Shown: one piece after another, positions 40,020-47,083 of the stretch
Numbering within the stretch: the first letter of the stretch is position 1
Layout of the letters: the number at the start of each line of letters is the position of its first letter
Assembly: GCA_964603935.1 (NCBI GenBank)
Contig: CAZRWL010000007.1
Location: forward strand, 1 to 50,438
Source of the DNA: GWB1-37-8 sp964603935
Lineage (GTDB): Bacteria; Patescibacteriota; Microgenomatia; Levybacterales; UBA12049
Reading direction: 5' to 3'
DNA: 50,438 bases
Program-made: the position numbers and the translations under genes
The notes under the pieces: generated by a model
Told to the model about the DNA's origin: nothing
What the model saw: the letters and a program-made list of their open reading frames with translations, nothing else
Database searches by the model: none

Positions 40020-40457
40020 TTATTTTAATCTCGAATCCTGTTTAGTTTTCTCTGGATTGTATGGCTTCGGTTTTACCTCGTGTGGTTTTAGCGCAGCTTC
40101 CATGTTTTTCCTAAATGATTCTTGCTTTTGTTCAATTAGTCTCCTTGTGGCATCATCTACCATTTTTCTTCTAGCTTCTTCTTGTTCAGCTAGGTCTCTA
40201 CGCGCTTCTTTAATTTGATTCATGGATGGAGCTCGTCTTCTTGCATCCATTTCATCCCATCGTTTTTGTTTCTCCGCAGAACTATCTATTCTATTTTCAT
40301 TTTTCCTTCTTTGTTCTGGGCTAGGAGAATAGGAAAACGGCGACTCATTTGGTTTTAAATCAAGAGGATTAGGTATTATGGGGGGGGTTGGCTTATCCTT
40401 AAGCTCAGGTTGGGTGGATTTGAAATCTTTTGGTTGTTCTGGTTTGAATTCTGACAT
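40020..40457 (-). CDS. charged disordered/coiled unknown protein, leader-sharing pair member 2
   Basis: This is a 145-aa protein I do not recognise. Residues 1-55 are Pro/Lys-rich and likely disordered. Residues ~58-125 are strongly charged and helical (EARRDLAEQEEARRKMVDDA), probably a coiled coil. The tail is Lys/Pro-rich. The promoter, leader and first nine residues resemble those of 37113-37352. Confidence 0.55.
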   Translation of the reverse strand: MSEFKPEQPKDFKSTQPELKDKPTPPIIPNPLDLKPNESPFSYSPSPEQRRKNENRIDSSAEKQKRWDEMDARRRAPSMNQIKEARRDLAEQEEARRKMVDDATRRLIEQKQESFRKNMEAALKPHEVKPKPYNPEKTKQDSRLK

Positions 40458-40463
40458 AGGTTG

Positions 40464-40507
40464 TTACCTCTAAAATGATTTTATAATAATTTATAGTTAA
40501 AAGTCAA
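40464..40507 (-). promoter_or_regulatory. promoter and leader shared with 37357-37401
   Basis: On the minus strand, TTGACT (40502-40507), a 16-nt spacer and TATAAA (40480-40485), then ATTTTAGAGGTAAC. This is one of the few genes here with a clear ribosome-binding site. Confidence 0.65.
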
Positions 40508-40578
40508 GTTCTTGGGTAAAGCGTAAACAGAGCTTCGGCAAGCTCAGCTCATTTCTCCTCGCTTTGCGAGTCGAAGTG

Positions 40579-40650
40579 TCGGGGTGCTGGGAATTGGACC
40601 CAGTGTTTCTCGATCCCGAACCGAGCGTGTTACCGGTACACTACACCCCG
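40579..40650 (-). tRNA. tRNA-Pro (anticodon CGG)
   Basis: On the minus strand, acceptor CGGGGTG pairs with CACCCCG and the discriminator is A. The anticodon arm CTCGG-TTCGGGA-TCGAG gives CGG with G37, as expected for proline. CCA is not encoded (ACA follows). Odd point: the T-loop reads TCCAATT, so the nearly universal U55 is C. Confidence 0.92.
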
Positions 40651-40690
40651 CATTCGTATTTTAACTTGCTTGGTGATAAAATACAATCAC

Positions 40691-40729
40691 GTCCCCGTAG
40701 CTCAATGGATCAAAAGACCTCGTCCTAGG
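40691..40729 (+). pseudogene. 5'-half remnant of a tRNA-Arg(CCU)-like gene
   Basis: GTCCCCGTAGCTCAATGGAT then 12 bases then TCCTAG. The spacing from the D-loop ATGGAT to the anticodon CCT equals that of the intact tRNA-Arg(CCU) at 41389. It ends in the anticodon loop, has no 3' half, and its acceptor and anticodon-stem bases no longer pair with the downstream 3' half. Confidence 0.7.
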
Positions 40730-40758
40730 TTGACAAAGTATTTCCCATAGCATAGAAT
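40730..40758 (+). promoter_or_regulatory. promoter of the tRNA-Arg-linked HTH/LAGLIDADG-like gene
   Basis: TTGACA (40730-40735), a 17-nt spacer and TAGAAT (40753-40758) put the start on ATG 40765. The -35 begins exactly where similarity of the upstream remnant to tRNA ends. Confidence 0.7.
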
Positions 40759-40764
40759 AAATTT

Positions 40765-41427
40765 ATGAATGGAAGAAAAGTAACCTTGGACGAGATTCGA
40801 AAAATTAAGCTGCTAAGGAGTCAAGGATATAGTATAATTGAGATAGGAAATAAACTTAAAAGACCTAAGACTACAATCTTTAGATATGTAAGGGGAGTAA
40901 AAATTTTGCCAGAATTTCTAAAAAATTGGGCTGGAAAAAGAGGTGGAAGTAGGAAAAGAAAAATATTAAAAGAAATAAAGTCGCTTAAAGAGGCTAAGGA
41001 CTTGATTCGGGAATTATCTTATAAAGAAAAATTTATTCTTTTAAGCGCTTTGTATTGGGGGGAGGGCAGCAAAAGAGATTTTGGATTATCCAATACAGAC
41101 CCAAATTTAATAAGAGTATTTATCGGCTGCTTGAAAGATGTTTTTAAAATCGATAAGACAAAATTACGAGTAAGTATAAGAATATATGAGGATATTAACA
41201 AAGAAAAGTGTTTAAAATTTTGGTCGAGCGTAACAGGTGTACGAAAAGAAAATTTTGTTAATGTTAATATCTTGGCAGGAAAGAAAAAAGGCAAGTTGGA
41301 ATATGGGATGTGCAGAGTTAGGGTTACTAAAGGGGGAGACTTTTTAAAAATGATAAAAAGCATTAATAAAGTTGTTGCGGATTTGATTGTCCCTATAGCT
41401 CAAATGGATAGAGCATCTCACTCCTAA
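40765..41427 (+). CDS. HTH + LAGLIDADG-like protein whose 3' end is the tRNA-Arg 5' half
   Basis: This is a 220-aa protein. Residues ~5-45 form a helix-turn-helix (KLLRSQGYSIIEIGNKLKRP). A basic linker follows. At ~88-125, ILLSALYWGEGSKRDFGLSN then TDPNLIRVFIGCLKDVFKI, a single LAGLIDADG-like motif with acidic E in place of the usual Asp and the following strand-helix. It is homologous by eye to 60-773. The last 13 codons are the first 39 bases of tRNA-Arg(CCU), and the TAA stop is built from anticodon base 36 plus 37-38. It is probably a homing-type or tRNA-gene-targeting DNA-binding protein; nuclease activity is inferred. Confidence 0.72.
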   Translation: MNGRKVTLDEIRKIKLLRSQGYSIIEIGNKLKRPKTTIFRYVRGVKILPEFLKNWAGKRGGSRKRKILKEIKSLKEAKDLIRELSYKEKFILLSALYWGEGSKRDFGLSNTDPNLIRVFIGCLKDVFKIDKTKLRVSIRIYEDINKEKCLKFWSSVTGVRKENFVNVNILAGKKKGKLEYGMCRVRVTKGGDFLKMIKSINKVVADLIVPIAQMDRASHS

Positions 41428-41462
41428 CGAGAAGATTCCCAGTTCGACTCTGGGTAGGGACA
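41389..41462 (+). tRNA. tRNA-Arg (anticodon CCT)
   Basis: Acceptor GTCCCTA pairs perfectly with TAGGGAC. The D arm is GCTC/GAGC. The anticodon arm TCTCA-CTCCTAA-CGAGA gives CCT, with one A31-C39 mismatch. The T arm CCCAG-TTCGACT-CTGGG is normal. CCA is not encoded. Its 5' half doubles as the 3' end of the upstream ORF. Confidence 0.94.
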
Positions 41463-41484
41463 CTAGGCAAAATGTAAAATTAAT

Positions 41485-42162
41485 GTGACGAAAACTGAAA
41501 TTATAAAGTTTTTAATTCTCCGTACTATTGGGAATTTTTTGGTGCTGTTTGCAATCTTTGGAGTTCTGGCAACTTTTGGGCCAGCGCTTTATTACGAAGC
41601 GCAGTACAGAATTATTCGAATGAGAGGAGTTCGTTTTCTAGTTGAGAATGCTCCTCAAAAGGTTAATGTTCCAGCGCTTGGTTTCTCAGATGTTTTATCC
41701 GGTCCCAAAGAGCAGATATTAGCGCCAATTGATACAGTGTTTAATATTATAATACCCAAGATTGGAGCCAACGCAAGAATTTTTCCAAACGTTGATCCAT
41801 CAAGCCCAAATATTTTTCTCCCGATTTTGCAAAAAGGAGTAGCCCACGCAAAAGGAACTGTTTTTCCCGGACAGGCAGGTAATATTTATTTATTCGCGCA
41901 CTCAACGGATAATTTTTGGGATGTCGGACGATATAACGCGATATTTTACCTTCTGAAAGATTTAAAAGAAGGGGACGATATTGCGGTCTTTTATCGGAAC
42001 GCAAGACATAATTATAAAGTCACAAGACTAGGAATTATTAGTTCCCGGGAGGTTTCGTTTATAACCCGCGCCCAAACAGGAAAGGAATTATTAATTCTGC
42101 AAACCTGCTGGCCACCGGGCACGACTTGGCAGAGATTGTTGGTATTGGCAGAACCGAAATAA
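41485..42162 (+). CDS. sortase
   Basis: This is a 225-aa protein. An N-terminal membrane anchor lies at ~12-35. The sortase beta barrel has catalytic His in NIYLFAHSTDN (~137), Cys in LILQTCWPPGTTWQRL (~210) and Arg shortly after (~218). It joins sorting-signal proteins to the envelope or assembles them. No obvious LPxTG substrate is encoded nearby. The start is GTG (the overlapping ATG runs into TGA). It lies 22 nt downstream of tRNA-Arg and may be co-transcribed with it. Confidence 0.88.
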   Translation: MTKTEIIKFLILRTIGNFLVLFAIFGVLATFGPALYYEAQYRIIRMRGVRFLVENAPQKVNVPALGFSDVLSGPKEQILAPIDTVFNIIIPKIGANARIFPNVDPSSPNIFLPILQKGVAHAKGTVFPGQAGNIYLFAHSTDNFWDVGRYNAIFYLLKDLKEGDDIAVFYRNARHNYKVTRLGIISSREVSFITRAQTGKELLILQTCWPPGTTWQRLLVLAEPK

Positions 42163-42200
42163 AATACTACCAATACTACCAATCCTCAAATACTACCAAT

Positions 42201-42253
42201 CAATAAGCAAATGCAAAATTCAGAATTGGGTTATTTGAGCGATTTGCTTATTG
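42201..42253. terminator. inverted repeat between the convergent sortase and PEGA genes
   Basis: CAATAAGCAAAT (42201-42212) and ATTTGCTTATTG (42242-42253) pair over 12 bp between two converging genes. Directly before it, AATACTACCAAT is repeated three times. Confidence 0.55.
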
Positions 42254-42255
42254 GG

Positions 42256-43446
42256 TTATTTCAGCCCTATTGTATAAAGATTTGGGCTGATGGCGGGGTT
42301 GCCAAGATCAGTCAGAATTAAGATTTTCGATCCGTCAGGCCATGAGAAAACATAATCATCCATGAACGGACCTGCATAAATGGTTGTTTTGTTAAGACCA
42401 TCATAATCCATGATCTGAATTTTTCTGTCAGCGACATAGATTAAGTGCTTTGAATCAGGAAACCATGTTAGAGAACGTTCTTCGGGTATGAAGTCTAATA
42501 TCTTGAAATTCTTATCTTCTTTTATGTCGTAAACATAAACCCTTCCCTTATTGACCGCGCGTTCTTCTTGCGTTGAGTTAGTCCCTATTATCGGCGGATT
42601 AATGATTAATGGTAATTCTGCGGATTGGGTTGCCGTATAAAGAACTTTTGATTCATCTTCTGACCATGACAGGATTTTAAAATTTTCCGAAATTATGTTT
42701 TGTAATTTCGTTTTAAGTCCGAATAATTGAGATTTTACTTGCTGCTCTTTTTGTTTTGCCCATGAGGCTTGCGTAGCTGTCAGGGTTTCTGTTATGTCTT
42801 GAGGATTTGCATTAAAGCTTGTTTTTAGAAGATATGTGGTTGGAATACTGCGTTCGGCGGAAACGGTTGCTATTAATTCTTTGGCATCCGGAGACCACGA
42901 AATATGACTTTCGGAAAGATTGTCAATAGTATTATCTGCTATTTGAATTGAAGAGCTTTGCAAAGTCAGGATTGGCCTTAAGCTCATATCCAGTATGTAG
43001 ATTCCGTTTTTTCGGGGATCATCGAAGGATGATGCGGTATAGGCTATTTTGGTGCGGGATGGATCTATAACCGGATTGTTGATTCCCGCGTTAGTTATGC
43101 TGTCAAGCTTGGGGGCTGTGGGAAGTAAAAGCGCATAAGCTGTTGATACGACTTCTCTCTCAATCGCAATTGTCTTTTTCCATGGGAAATAGCCCGATTT
43201 AGCAATCTTTATGTCGTAAACGCCGGGCGCAAGATTAATAGTGTTGTTAGTGGCGGAAGTTAAGTGATCGTTAATATATATTCCGGCTCCGTCAGGTTGG
43301 CTGGTTGCCACAAATAGTCCTGTGCCGGTAATTCCTATTTTTCCGTCTCCAAAGCTGAAATTATACCCTTTGCCGTATAGCACAACAGCTGTGGTTCCGA
43401 CGACTAAAAACAGAAGGGTCAACGCGTAAAAGAATATCTTTCTCAT
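42256..43446 (-). CDS. PEGA domain + beta-propeller membrane-anchored protein
   Basis: This is 396 aa from ATG 43446; the longer frame to 43614 would cross its own promoter and is rejected. A membrane anchor lies at ~5-25. Next is a PEGA module (LFVATSQPDGAGIYINDHLT; INLAPGVYDIKIAKSGYFPW). Then ~110-396 hold TolB/WD40-like propeller blades (TKIAYTASSFDDPRKNGIYI; SHISWSPDAKELIATVS; SLTWFPDSKHLIYVA). It is likely extracytoplasmic, possibly a surface scaffold or carbohydrate-associated protein. It is divergent from mreB with a shared -35 box. Confidence 0.85.
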   Translation of the reverse strand: MRKIFFYALTLLFLVVGTTAVVLYGKGYNFSFGDGKIGITGTGLFVATSQPDGAGIYINDHLTSATNNTINLAPGVYDIKIAKSGYFPWKKTIAIEREVVSTAYALLLPTAPKLDSITNAGINNPVIDPSRTKIAYTASSFDDPRKNGIYILDMSLRPILTLQSSSIQIADNTIDNLSESHISWSPDAKELIATVSAERSIPTTYLLKTSFNANPQDITETLTATQASWAKQKEQQVKSQLFGLKTKLQNIISENFKILSWSEDESKVLYTATQSAELPLIINPPIIGTNSTQEERAVNKGRVYVYDIKEDKNFKILDFIPEERSLTWFPDSKHLIYVADRKIQIMDYDGLNKTTIYAGPFMDDYVFSWPDGSKILILTDLGNPAISPNLYTIGLK

Positions 43447-43456
43447 CAAGGTTTTT

Positions 43457-43510
43457 ATTATATCACTCTGCTTTACGCTATTGCAATCAATAAGAGATAG
43501 AGTATATAAT
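43457..43510. promoter_or_regulatory. bidirectional promoter with one shared palindromic -35
   Basis: TTGCAA at 43481-43486 is its own reverse complement. On the plus strand, 18 nt later comes TATAAT (43505-43510) for mreB. On the minus strand, 18 nt later comes TATAAT (43457-43462) with the TG extension, for the PEGA gene. Both spacers are equal, so one hexamer appears to serve both directions. Confidence 0.65.
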
Positions 43511-43561
43511 AATTTTACTAAGGCTGAAGGATTTTTTGACACACTAAATATATATTTTGAT

Positions 43562-44581
43562 ATGTTTTCTTTTTCCGGAAAGCGAATTGGAATAGATTTG
43601 GGAACAGCTAACACATTGGTTTATCTTGTGGGAGAGGGAATTGTCTTGAATGAGCCTACAGTTGTTGCTGTAACCGCAGAAGGAAATAGAGTGGTTGCAG
43701 TGGGACGGGAAGCAAAAGAAATGCTGGGCAGAACTCCCGGAAATATAGTTGCGTTAAGACCGCTAAGAGATGGAGTGATTGCCGATTATACAATAACCGA
43801 AGCAATGCTTTCTTATTTCATTGACAAAGCTGCAGGCCGTTCGCGATTTTTCAAGCCCGAAGTAATGGTTTGTATTCCGTCAGGCGTAACCCAGGTTGAA
43901 AGACGCGCAGTTCTGGACGCAACCATGGCAGCCGGAGCAAAAGTAGCGTACTTAATCGAAGAGCCTTTGGCCGCGGCAATCGGAGCTAAGATCCCCATTG
44001 CTCAGGCTGCGGGACACATGGTTGTTGACATTGGCGGAGGCTCGACCGAATCTGCCGTTATATCTTTGGGAGGAGTAGTTGTGCATAATTCTGTTCGGGC
44101 GGGAGGAAACAAAATAGACGAAGCAATAGCAGGTTATATAAAGAAAAAATATAATCTGCTTGTCGGAGAGCGTACAGCCGAGGGAATAAAAATTGCAATT
44201 GGAAACGCTCTTATCGAAGAGAACAAATCTCCAGAAAAAATGGAAGTAAAAGGACGGGATACTATAACAGGTTTGCCCCGGACAATCGAGCTTACGGAAA
44301 TACAAATAAACGAGGCTATTAATCCTATTCTGCTTCAGATTGTCGGCGCGGTCAAAGGCGTCTTAGAGCAAACCCCGCCGGAGTTGGCTTCGGATATTAT
44401 AGATAAGGGAGTTGTAATGAGCGGGGGAACTTCGCTCGTAAAGAATTTCGACAAACTCATGACCAAGCTCACAGGCGTGCCTTGTCATGTTGCGGAAGAT
44501 GCTCTTTTGTGTGTAGCCAAGGGAACAGGAGTAGCTTTGGAGAATATAGAGCTTTATAAAAGAAGCATTAGCAAGAAATAG
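43562..44581 (+). CDS. mreB: MreB rod-shape actin homologue
   Basis: This is 339 aa from ATG 43562, the normal MreB length. An upstream in-frame extension to 43481 runs through the promoter and is rejected. Actin-fold blocks: phosphate 1 IGIDLGTANTLVYLVGEG, phosphate 2 MVVDIGGGSTESAVIS, the GVTQVERRAV and EPLAAAIGAKIP hinge helices and MSGGTSLVKNFD adenosine loop. It forms membrane-bound filaments guiding wall synthesis, implying a rod-shaped or elongating cell. A PE1 element follows the stop. Confidence 0.97.
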   Translation: MFSFSGKRIGIDLGTANTLVYLVGEGIVLNEPTVVAVTAEGNRVVAVGREAKEMLGRTPGNIVALRPLRDGVIADYTITEAMLSYFIDKAAGRSRFFKPEVMVCIPSGVTQVERRAVLDATMAAGAKVAYLIEEPLAAAIGAKIPIAQAAGHMVVDIGGGSTESAVISLGGVVVHNSVRAGGNKIDEAIAGYIKKKYNLLVGERTAEGIKIAIGNALIEENKSPEKMEVKGRDTITGLPRTIELTEIQINEAINPILLQIVGAVKGVLEQTPPELASDIIDKGVVMSGGTSLVKNFDKLMTKLTGVPCHVAEDALLCVAKGTGVALENIELYKRSISKK

Positions 44582-44591
44582 TCCATTAATT

Positions 44592-44659
44592 GTCATGCTG
44601 AATTTATTTCAGCATCTCGTTTTTTCAGGAATGAGATCCTGAAACTAGTTCAGGATGAC
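44592..44659. repeat. PE1 element after mreB
   Basis: This 68-bp copy runs GTCATGCTGAATTTATTTCA to TTCAGGATGAC with two hairpins. It may serve as a terminator. Confidence 0.8.
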
Positions 44660-44888
44660 ATCGGAAAAATGAGCTTATAATATTTTTCGATGGTTTTCTC
44701 AAACCTGTGAAAAATGTTAGAAACTTAAACTTTTCACAGAACAATAGATTTATAGTATACTGCAGGACGGAACAATTAAAACCCGTTATTTTATGACCTT
44801 GAAAGCACGAAACATAATAGTTAATTTTGAGTAAATTAGATGTTCAAAATAGGGTAAAATAAAACATTTCAAAAGAAATAGCACAGCT
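44660..44888. other. gene-free spacer with hairpin
   Basis: No gene is seen. CTGTGAAAA (44705-44713) and TTTTCACAG (44731-44739) form a 9-bp stem. The rest is AT-rich. Confidence 0.4.
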
Positions 44889-44894
44889 TATAAT
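44889..44894 (+). promoter_or_regulatory. -10 box of the TagA-like gene
   Basis: TATAAT lies 9 nt before the ATG at 44904, giving an almost leaderless message. The -35 is weak. Confidence 0.4.
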
Positions 44895-44903
44895 ATAAAA
44901 TAT

Positions 44904-45725
44904 ATGCTTGAGAAAAAAAATATACTTGGTGTTGACATTACAAGCGCAACAAAAAAAGAAATCCTAGAGTATATCATCAAAAATCTTGAAAATTTCCAAA
45001 AAAAGCTCTTTGTCGTTACCCCAAATCCCGAATTCTTAGTCCTTGCCAATAAGAATCCTAAGTTCAAAAGCATCTTAAATAGGGCGGATTTAGCCTCAGC
45101 AGACGGAATAGGGCTAATACTTGCCGCTAAAATTTTGGGTAAACCATTGAGAGGACGCTTTACCGGTATAGACCTTGTGAAAAGTCTCTGTGAAGAGGTA
45201 TCGGAAAAGCCTATAACAGTGGGCTTTCTCGGGGGGCGGGGGGACGTAGCAGAGAAGACAGCCGAGTGCTTACGGAAAAAGTATCCGGGATTGAAGGTTG
45301 GTTTCGTCGGAGAGGAATGGCCAAATGACAATTTAGACGATAGAGGGTTGAGGGTAGAAGGTAGAAATTTGAAGATAGATGGTAGAAGTTCGATCCATAG
45401 TCTAACTCCTACCGTCAAAAATCTATCTTCTACCTTCTATCATCTACCGTCTAGTATTGACATTCTGTTCGTTGCATTTGGTGCGCCCAAACAGGAATAT
45501 TGGATTTCGGAAAATTTAGACAAAATTCCGGTTAAAGTTGCCATTGGGGTAGGGGGGGCGTTTGACTATATAAGTGGTAAAGTGCCAAGAGCTCCGTCAT
45601 TTTTAAGAGATATCGGAATGGAATGGTTATTTCGTTTGCTAGTCCAACCCTGGCGTCTCAAACGCCAACTTTCCCTAATAAGATTTGTTTGGTTAGTTAT
45701 CAAGGAAAAATTAAGCAAAAACTGA
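44904..45725 (+). CDS. WecG/TagA/CpsF family glycosyltransferase
   Basis: This is a 273-aa GT26 enzyme. VVTPNPEFLVLANKNPKF, ASADGIGLILAAKILGKP, TVGFLGGRGDVAEKTAECL, DILFVAFGAPKQEYWI and IGVGGAFDYISGKVPRAP are the successive family blocks, including the catalytic Asp in SADGIG. Members add ManNAc-type sugars to lipid carriers at the inner face of the membrane. Residues ~144-184 are a 40-codon insertion from a PE2 palindromic element placed between the two Rossmann-like halves; the frame is kept. Confidence 0.93.
   Translation: MLEKKNILGVDITSATKKEILEYIIKNLENFQKKLFVVTPNPEFLVLANKNPKFKSILNRADLASADGIGLILAAKILGKPLRGRFTGIDLVKSLCEEVSEKPITVGFLGGRGDVAEKTAECLRKKYPGLKVGFVGEEWPNDNLDDRGLRVEGRNLKIDGRSSIHSLTPTVKNLSSTFYHLPSSIDILFVAFGAPKQEYWISENLDKIPVKVAIGVGGAFDYISGKVPRAPSFLRDIGMEWLFRLLVQPWRLKRQLSLIRFVWLVIKEKLSKN
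45334..45453. repeat. PE2 palindromic element inside the TagA-like gene
   Basis: This element is 120 bp (40 codons), starting TAGACGATAGAGGG and ending CTATCATCTACCGTCTA, with arms GGTAGAAATTTGAAGATAGA and AATCTATCTTCTACC. It is related to 35649-35770. Confidence 0.8.
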
Positions 45726-45785
45726 TACATTACTTAATCTCTTGATATATTGCGATATTTTTTGCTATATACAAATTTAATGCGC

Positions 45786-45812
45786 TTGACGAAATAAAAA
45801 TTATGTTATAAT
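45786..45812 (+). promoter_or_regulatory. promoter of the glycosyltransferase operon
   Basis: TTGACG (45786-45791) and extended -10 TGTTATAAT (TATAAT 45807-45812) with a 15-nt spacer. The ~50-nt leader carries a hairpin GACCC/GGGTC (45823-45847) made from the CATTCGGCTAACGCTCAGG dispersed repeat. Confidence 0.5.
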
Positions 45813-45868
45813 ACCTCAAATGACCCATTCGGCTAACGCTCAGGGTCATACTGAGTTAAATCGAACGT

Positions 45869-47038
45869 ATGAGAATTTTGTATTTACAGACTTTTCCCTT
45901 GTTTGGTTCGGGATCGGGGACTTACGCAAGGGAACTGGCAGAAGAAGTTGCGAAAAAGCACGAGGTTGCCATGGTTGCGCCTGAAGACAGACAATTGCCC
46001 GGGGTCAAAATGTATAAAGTTAATTTATCTACGAAAATCGCATTTACAGGTCATCCCGAATGGCCTGATTGCAAGATGTATACAAAAGTCGGCGGAAAAG
46101 AATTGTCCGCAAATTATCTTGCGTATTTCCAAAAAACAATAGAAGCTGTTAATGATTTCCAGCCAAATATCATTCATGTTCATCACCTGATGCCTCTTAC
46201 CTGGATTGCGCGGTTTGTGAAAATTGCATACGGGCTTAACTTCATGGTTACAGTTCACGGCTCCGAATTACCAACACTGGAAAGAGATAGGAGATATCCT
46301 TCTTTAACATCAGAGGCATTGCATAAGGCTGTGCGTATAATCCCGAATAGCTTTTGGACAAGAGACTGGATGAATAAGGTCTTGAAAGACGGATTTGGCG
46401 ATCAGATAAGAGTAATCCCCGGAGGAGTTGATATTGACGAATTCAAAAAGGTTGATACGGAAGATATAGACAAAAGATTTAATCTTAAGGACAAGAAGGT
46501 TGTTGTTTTTGCAGGGAAACTGACTGCCTATAAGGGTGTTAAGTATCTGATTTATGCTGCCAAGAAAATAAAAGGCGAAGTCTTAATCTTGGGAGACGGG
46601 TCTGAAAGAAAAAATCTGGAGGAAATCGTCAGCAAAGAACGGATCGAGAACGTCAAATTTATTGGTCATTTGGGTAACGACACAAAATTCCTGGTTAAGT
46701 TTTACAGCCGAGCGGATGTTTTTGTGGCGCCAAGCGTTTGGGACGAGCCGTTGGGGCTGGTTATTCTTGAGGCAATGGCATGCGAGACTCCGGTGGTGGT
46801 TACCCGTAAGGGAGGAATACCTTTGGCTGTGAAAGACGGCAAAAACGGATTGTTTATCAGATCGAGAAATGCGAATGACATTGCCGAAAAAGTTAATTAT
46901 TTGCTGTTAAACGATGAAAAACGTTTCAAGATGGGTCAGAAAGCCCGGGAAATTGCGGTCGAAAGATTCAGCTGGAAAATAATCGCGCAAAAGTTTGTAG
47001 ACAAATACGAGAAATTCGCTACTTATCCGAAGAAATAG
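45869..47038 (+). CDS. GT4 family glycosyltransferase
   Basis: This is a 389-aa GT-B enzyme. The N-terminal half starts MRILYLQTFPLFGSGSGTYA and has NIIHVHHLMPLTW and VHGSELP. The C-terminal half has VVVFAGKLTAYKGVKYLI and the EX7E-type donor motif in PSVWDEPLGLVILEAMAC. It uses a nucleotide-sugar with retention. The acceptor is unknown. It is first of a plus-strand run of sugar genes. Confidence 0.93.
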   Translation: MRILYLQTFPLFGSGSGTYARELAEEVAKKHEVAMVAPEDRQLPGVKMYKVNLSTKIAFTGHPEWPDCKMYTKVGGKELSANYLAYFQKTIEAVNDFQPNIIHVHHLMPLTWIARFVKIAYGLNFMVTVHGSELPTLERDRRYPSLTSEALHKAVRIIPNSFWTRDWMNKVLKDGFGDQIRVIPGGVDIDEFKKVDTEDIDKRFNLKDKKVVVFAGKLTAYKGVKYLIYAAKKIKGEVLILGDGSERKNLEEIVSKERIENVKFIGHLGNDTKFLVKFYSRADVFVAPSVWDEPLGLVILEAMACETPVVVTRKGGIPLAVKDGKNGLFIRSRNANDIAEKVNYLLLNDEKRFKMGQKAREIAVERFSWKIIAQKFVDKYEKFATYPKK

Positions 47039-47083
47039 ATCTCCTTTACTTGGCAGCAGAATTACCCTATTATTAAATTATTA

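Noticed and set aside
40730..41426. Self-splicing intron within tRNA-Arg (group I introns in bacterial tRNA-Arg(CCU) are known)
   Set aside because: There are only about 35 nt outside the ORF, too little for a ribozyme core, and the downstream tRNA is already complete. Joining the upstream remnant to the 3' half gives mismatched acceptor and anticodon stems.
43481..43561. 27-residue N-terminal extension of MreB
   Set aside because: The extension runs across the mreB promoter. ATG 43562 gives the normal MreB length and N-terminus.
46044..46068. Possible PE1 fragment (GTCATCCCGAATGGCC) in the GT4 gene
   Set aside because: There is no matching ATGAC arm, and the encoded TGHPEWPD fits an ordinary loop of these transferases.
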